Source: SPDF01 sp963699825
GTDB taxonomy: Bacteria > Gemmatimonadota > Gemmatimonadetes > Gemmatimonadales > GWC2-71-9
Reading direction: 5' to 3'
DNA length: 64,000 nt
Assembly (NCBI GenBank): GCA_963699825.1
Contig: CAVOVI010000009.1
Location: 186,001 to 250,000, forward strand
Positions 60,291-64,000 of the stretch are shown here, piece after piece. The position numbers were made by a program, and so were the translations under genes. How positions within the stretch are numbered: the stretch's first letter is position 1; the number at the start of each line of letters is the position of its first letter. Under the pieces are notes generated by a model, which was not told where the DNA came from, did no database searches, and saw only the letters and a program-made list of their open reading frames with translations.

Positions 60291-62252
60291 TCAATGCGTG
60301 CGAGCCGGGGCGGTCGGCGTCTCTGCCGCAGAAGCCGGCCAGGTGTTGTCAGCCGGATTGCTGTCCGGGAAGCGCCGCTGCGGATCGAGGGTGATCCGCT
60401 CGATCTTCCGCCCGCCGGTCTTCAGCTCGACGACGATCGAACGAGTTCCCGAGAACCACACGTCGACCGGCAGGGTCAGGGTGGCGGAGTGCCCGTCGAT
60501 GACCGCACCCGGCATCGGGTCCGGCGCCGGCCCGTCGGCCGGGAAATCAACCCGCAGGACGACCGGCGAGGGCATCTCGCCATCCTGCCGCACCGTGACG
60601 CGGGTGACCCCGCCATCGGTGGTCACGGAGGCGATGCTCCCATCCGAGGATTCCGTGGTGAAGAGCCAGTAGTACCAGAACCAGCCGAGGTCCATCTGGA
60701 ATTCACGGTTCATCGCGAACATGAAGTCCCAGGGCGACGGGTGCTTGAAGCGCCAGGTCTTTGCGTAGTTGGACATCGCGCGAGTCACGTTGGAATCTCC
60801 GACGATGCCACCGAGCATCGAGAGCATCATCGGCGCCTTCATGTAGGTCGTGAAGCCATACAGCGGACCGTCGTAGTTGGCATCGGTCATCATGTTGGTT
60901 TCGTACTCGTTGCCCGAAATGGTGCCGTAGCGCTGACCGACGCCGTCCAGGCTGGCAGGCTTCATCTGGAAGGCGGCGCCCGAGAGGATGTTCATGTAGC
61001 TGTTGAACCCCTCATCCATCCATCCGTACCAGGTCTCGTTGACACCGACCATCATCGGCCACCACTGGTGCCCGATTTCGTGGTCGGTCACGCCGAAGCC
61101 CGGACCGCTCATCGTGAGCATCGGGTATTCCATGCCGCCCTCGGGGCCGTCCACTTGCCAGAACACCGGCCAGGCGTAGGGCATCCAGAGGTTCGAGTAG
61201 TACTCGAGGGCGTGGCGCGCCATGGCGCCGGTCTGCTTGTAGCGGTCGTTTTCCGGCAGGTAGAGCAGGTAGATCGGGATCGGTCCCCGCCCGGGAATGG
61301 TCGCGCGGGTCGCGTCCCAGACGTACTCGTTGGAGGCCGCCCAGGCAAAGTCCGCCACGCTGTCGGCGACGAAGTGCCAGATCAGGCGCGTACCGGCGAC
61401 GGTGCTCGTCCCGGCCGCACGTTCGTCGGGCCCGACGATGACGATCTGATCGTCGCTTTCCGTGGCCCGCGCGAGGCGCTCCAGCACCAACGGGGTCAGC
61501 ACTTCGCCCGAATTGACGAGCTCCCCGGTTGCACCGACGAGCCAGCCAGCGGGCACGTCGATTCGCACGTCGAACTTGCCGAAGTTGTTGTAGAACTCCG
61601 AACTGCCCAGGTACGGATCACGGTCCCAGCCACGGAGGTCGTCATAATTCGCCACGCGCGGGTACCACTGGGCCTGCTGGAAGAGCCGATCGCCCCAGGC
61701 GCCCATCCGGTTTCCCCGGGTGCCTTCGGGGATGACCGGCACCTTGAAGGCCCAGCTCACTTCAAGCGTCCCCGTGCCGCCGGCGGCGATCGGGGTCTCG
61801 AGCCGGACGCGCACCAGCGTCTGATCGCTCCAGCGCTCGGCGAGGCTGTCCACCGGAATGTCCCGGCCGTTCGCCTTCATCCGGGTGATGGTCATTCCCG
61901 ATGTCGTGGAGACAACCGACCGCGACCGCGCCACCCGCGGCACGAACATGTTCTGGTCGAGCCGGATGGCCAGCGAGGTCAGCGCCGAGTCGCTCGGGTT
62001 CGTGATGGTGACGGTCTCGCGCCCGGAAACGATGCCGGTGGCAGGATCAAGCCGGGTGTCGATCGAGTAGTCGGTCCGGAGCTGCCAGTACTTGGCGCCG
62101 GGACGGCCGGTGGAGTCGCGGGTCCCGGCCATCAGGCCGGTCCGGAACGCGTTGGTGATCGGGATGGTCCGGCGGATGGCGCGCTCTGGCAATTGCGCGG
62201 CCAGCGGCGCGGCGGCGGTCAGCGTGGCGAGAAGAAGGACTGGAATGCGCAT
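60291..62252 (-). CDS. Secreted M1-family metallopeptidase
   Basis: 653 residues. Signal peptide (LLLATLTAAAPLAAQ), beta-sandwich domain with SIDTRLDPATGIVSGRETVTITNPSDSAL, then the gluzincin catalytic domain: exopeptidase motif GGMEYPM (about 373), zinc site HEIGHQWWPMMVG (about 390-402) and third ligand in DEGFNSY (about 413). GGMEY replaces the classic GAMEN, as in the Bacteroidetes/Gemmatimonadetes-type M1 subgroup, so it could be an aminopeptidase or a larger-cleft enzyme. The C-terminus is beta-rich. It lies eight bases before ltaE and may be co-transcribed with it. Confidence 0.92.
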   Translation of the reverse strand: MRIPVLLLATLTAAAPLAAQLPERAIRRTIPITNAFRTGLMAGTRDSTGRPGAKYWQLRTDYSIDTRLDPATGIVSGRETVTITNPSDSALTSLAIRLDQNMFVPRVARSRSVVSTTSGMTITRMKANGRDIPVDSLAERWSDQTLVRVRLETPIAAGGTGTLEVSWAFKVPVIPEGTRGNRMGAWGDRLFQQAQWYPRVANYDDLRGWDRDPYLGSSEFYNNFGKFDVRIDVPAGWLVGATGELVNSGEVLTPLVLERLARATESDDQIVIVGPDERAAGTSTVAGTRLIWHFVADSVADFAWAASNEYVWDATRATIPGRGPIPIYLLYLPENDRYKQTGAMARHALEYYSNLWMPYAWPVFWQVDGPEGGMEYPMLTMSGPGFGVTDHEIGHQWWPMMVGVNETWYGWMDEGFNSYMNILSGAAFQMKPASLDGVGQRYGTISGNEYETNMMTDANYDGPLYGFTTYMKAPMMLSMLGGIVGDSNVTRAMSNYAKTWRFKHPSPWDFMFAMNREFQMDLGWFWYYWLFTTESSDGSIASVTTDGGVTRVTVRQDGEMPSPVVLRVDFPADGPAPDPMPGAVIDGHSATLTLPVDVWFSGTRSIVVELKTGGRKIERITLDPQRRFPDSNPADNTWPASAAETPTAPARTH

Positions 62253-62478
62253 CGAACGCTCGTGACGAAGTGATAGGAGGCAGGGGGAACAGGAAAGCTA
62301 GGCAGACGGAGGGGAGAACGGTACGGCAGGTTCAGGTCTAGCGGTTGGGGATTCTCACTCGGCGGGAGGACCGGCGCCGGCCAGGCCAGATCCAGCGTGG
62401 TGTCGACCAGGCGCGGGGAGCGACTCGAACCGGCACTGCGGCACGGGGCCGGCGCGTGACGGGAGGGCGAACCATCCG

Positions 62479-62661
62479 CTAGCGATCCCTGAGCAGCGTC
62501 CGCATCCGGATAGCGAGCGCCTCGATCTCACGAATGCTCGTGAGCGTCTCGGGGTCGAGCTTGGATTCATTGAGGAGGAGCAACTGCGCCTCCGCCAGCA
62601 GGGCGGAGAGGGGATTGGCGAGGTCGTGCCGAAGGCGGTCGATCGGCTCGGGTTCGCTCAT
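62479..62661 (-). CDS. Stand-alone HisKA-like phosphoacceptor mini-protein (60 aa)
   Basis: The whole protein is one helical hairpin: MSEPEPIDRLRHDLANPLSA, then a Leu-rich helix, a turn (NESKLDPETLTS) and a second helix IREIEALAIRMRTLLRDR. RHDLANPLSALL is a histidine-kinase H-box (His at 12, Asp at 13, Asn-Pro at 16-17). There is no ATPase domain and no room for one; the stop is followed by unrelated DNA. It could be a phosphotransfer or dimerisation module for kinases made elsewhere. The start lies one base after the stop of the 95-residue gene, so the two are co-translated. Confidence 0.65.
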   Translation of the reverse strand: MSEPEPIDRLRHDLANPLSALLAEAQLLLLNESKLDPETLTSIREIEALAIRMRTLLRDR

Positions 62662-62662
62662 G

Positions 62663-62950
62663 CTACTCGAGTGAGCGATAGAGGTCGCGGAAGTGATGCT
62701 CCCGGAGCGACTGCACGGACTCCCAGAGATCGTGCTCCCGGGCGCCGCAAAAGATCTCGAAGGTCTCGCGGGGGACGTCGACGTCGGCCGCCTGGAACTG
62801 GAGCTTTCCGCGCCAGATGCGCTGTTCGTCGAGCCGCAGGACGAGGCGGACCGCGAGGGACTGTCCAGCGTATGTGATGGTCGGGAGATCGAGCAGGACC
62901 GGCTCGCGGGAATCGCGGGCCAGGGTGGTGCGGAGCGTTTGAGCTGGCAT
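62663..62950 (-). CDS. Unknown small protein coupled to the HisKA-like mini-protein (95 aa)
   Basis: No signal peptide or membrane segment. A beta-like N-terminal half (REPVLLDLPTITYAGQSLAVRLVLRLDEQRIWRGKLQFQ) and an acidic helical C-terminal half (RETFEIFCGAREHDLWESVQSLREHHFRDLYRSLE). No family recognised. A REP element and the divergent rho gene lie upstream. Gene pairing with the HisKA-like protein (one base apart) suggests that the two work together, perhaps as a small signalling pair. Confidence 0.6.
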   Translation of the reverse strand: MPAQTLRTTLARDSREPVLLDLPTITYAGQSLAVRLVLRLDEQRIWRGKLQFQAADVDVPRETFEIFCGAREHDLWESVQSLREHHFRDLYRSLE

Positions 62951-63097
62951 GGCAAAGCCTCCCCAGAAGCCGCGGGCGAGCGGCTTACCGTCAGGTGGAA
63001 CCTCGCTAAAGATATGGTATTGTGGTAATTACGCAATAGTCCCAAAGTGGTTTGGGAGGCTTGGCAGGGGGGCAGGGGGGCAGCGGGGCGGGAAGAA

Positions 63098-63170
63098 CGT
63101 CATTCCCGCGAAAGCGGGAATCCAGCGAATCGGAACCAGCGCCTGGACCCCCGCTTTCGCGGGGGTGACG
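63098..63170. repeat. Paired REP palindrome (copy C), inverse orientation
   Basis: CGTCATTCCCGCGAAAGCGGGAATCC and GGACCCCCGCTTTCGCGGGGGTGACG, inverse to the copies at 39473 and 40373. A G-rich tract (GGCAGGGGGGCAGGGGGGCAGCGGGGCGGG at about 63062-63092, quoted by its repeat units) precedes it, which is the C-rich tail of the other copies read on the other strand. Confidence 0.9.
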
Positions 63171-63180
63171 GGACCTCTAC

Positions 63181-63209
63181 TTGACGGCGCTCTTGGGAAG
63201 CCGTACCTT
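63181..63209 (+). promoter_or_regulatory. rho: Sigma70-type promoter for rho
   Basis: TTGACG, a 17-base spacer, then TACCTT. It would give a leader of about 175 bases before the GTG. A long leader is typical of rho, which is often autoregulated by termination in its own leader. Confidence 0.55.
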
Positions 63210-63389
63210 GAACCTACCTCTAAGCATCTGTCGAAGACTCTCCCCAGAGACACGAGTACGTCGCCCCCGCCCTTGCGGGGCACTCCCCATAGACGGTCAA
63301 TACCCGATTACCGCACTGGACTCATCCATCCTGCACCACCCTGCCACCGGCCCATTCCGGGCCGGCCGCCCCATTTCGGAGCCACGTCC

Positions 63390-64000
63390 GTGGATATCGC
63401 CGAGCTAAAACAGAAGTCGGTCGCCGAGCTGCAGACTCTCGCCGAGCAGCTCAACCTCACCAACTACTCCGGTCTCCGGAAACAGGACCTGATCTTCCGT
63501 ATCGAGCAGTCGCTGCTCGATTCGGACACGGTCATCCGCGGCGAGGGGGTACTGGAAATCCTCCCCGAGGGCTACGGCTTCCTGCGCAGCCAGGACTGGA
63601 ACTACCTCTACGGCCCCGACGATATCTACGTCTCCCCCAGCCAGATCAAGCGATTCGACCTCCGCACCGGCGACACGGTGATGGGACAGGTGCGGCCGCC
63701 GAAGGAGGGGGAGCGATACCTGGCCCTGCTCAAGGTGGAGAGCGTCAATTTCGAGGAGCCGGAAAAGACCAAGCACCGGATCGCGTTCGACAATCTCCGG
63801 CCACGGTACCCGGACAGCCGGATCCGGCTGGAACAGAGCACCGGCGACCTCGCGATGCGCGTGGTCGACCTGCTCTCCCCGATCGGCAAGGGCCAGCGCG
63901 GCCTGATCGTCGCCCCTCCGAAGGCCGGCAAGACCATCCTCCTCCAGAAGCTCGCCAACGCCATCAGCGAGAATCATCCCGACGTCGTCCTGATCGTGCT
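63390..64000 (+). CDS. rho: Transcription termination factor Rho, N-terminal half
   Basis: 203 codons before the window ends. Rho_N domain (about 1-45: VAELQTLAEQLNLTNYSGLRKQDLIFRIEQ), then the RNA-binding cold-shock-like domain (about 50-130: VLEILPEGYGFLRSQDWNYLYGPDDIYVSPSQIKRFDLRTGD), then the start of the ATPase domain with Walker A IVAPPKAGKTILLQ near residue 173. All family blocks are standard, with no N-terminal extension. GTG start preceded by GGAG. Confidence 0.95.
   Translation, partial: MDIAELKQKSVAELQTLAEQLNLTNYSGLRKQDLIFRIEQSLLDSDTVIRGEGVLEILPEGYGFLRSQDWNYLYGPDDIYVSPSQIKRFDLRTGDTVMGQVRPPKEGERYLALLKVESVNFEEPEKTKHRIAFDNLRPRYPDSRIRLEQSTGDLAMRVVDLLSPIGKGQRGLIVAPPKAGKTILLQKLANAISENHPDVVLIV

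Larger units (their letters stand above)
62951..63389. other. Gap between the mini-operon and rho
   Basis: No gene is seen. From left to right: about 75 bases upstream of the 95-residue gene with an AT-rich stretch (AAAGATATGGTATTGTGGTAATTACGC spans it, shown in part), the G-rich tract at about 63066-63092, the REP pair at 63098-63170, a rho promoter at 63181, and a leader of about 175 bases before the rho GTG. A short hairpin-like CGCCCCCGCCCTTGCGGGGC at about 63261-63280 lies in the leader. Confidence 0.6.

Overview
This is a high-GC chromosomal window that is almost fully coding and has no phage, plasmid or transposase genes. The gene content points to a Gram-negative, aerobic, outer-membrane bacterium: Mla transport genes, KDO transferase, LemA, PorV-like and PorT-like beta-barrels, M1/M20/M23 peptidases and many lipoproteins. 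The combination of a compact RpoD-type sigma factor, DUF1684, tandem PorT-like barrels and an atpAGDC block separated from F0 genes suggests Gemmatimonadota or a close relative. That placement is an inference from gene style, not a database match.

Layout. 1-3.4 kb: start of an FmdB-type zinc ribbon gene, a lipoprotein, an unknown protein and a hybrid histidine kinase. 3.4-9.4 kb: glycosyltransferase, DUF3108, a GGHVIK-type conserved protein, a glycine-oxidase-like flavoenzyme, DUF1684 and a TlpA-like protein. 9.6-13.4 kb: five tandem outer-membrane barrel paralogues, four with a look-alike terminator. 13.5-20.4 kb: a pyruvate dehydrogenase and lipoylation cluster (lipA, pdhA, pdhB, pdhC, lpdA, membrane protein, lipB). 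20.4-27.4 kb: peptidases, a TPR protein and a PorV-like protein. 27.6-34.6 kb: dnaE, accA, ricT, metG. 34.8-43.4 kb: envelope genes (M23, LemA/nucleotidyltransferase/TPM, DsbA-like, CPBP, waaA, small OMPs). 43.4-47.6 kb: atpA-G-D-C. 47.8-52.7 kb: AraC-type regulator, Nudix, mlaD-F-E and rpoD. 52.8-53.6 kb: seven tRNA genes behind a good sigma70 promoter. 53.6-55.5 kb: a small insert carrying a dioxygenase-bicupin gene. 55.7-63 kb: membrane protein, GT4, CBS, Usp, threonine aldolase, M1 peptidase and two very small proteins. 63.4 kb to the end: the start of rho.

The most interesting local structures are three. First, the 1.93 kb insert sits exactly at the 3' end of tRNA-Arg(CCG): a 36-bp copy of the tRNA 3' end and the tRNA operon's apparent terminator now lie beyond the insert. 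Second, a composite repeat (palindromic REP pair plus a C-rich tail) recurs in several copies, two of which flank a CPBP protease gene in direct orientation. Third, a stand-alone 60-residue histidine phosphoacceptor-like protein is coupled to a 95-residue unknown protein.

The reader must also know that at least eight genes are broken by single extra bases, often in short homopolymers. This looks like insertion-type sequence error rather than biology. Coordinates for those genes are given from the inferred true start to the inferred true stop, so their lengths are not multiples of three.
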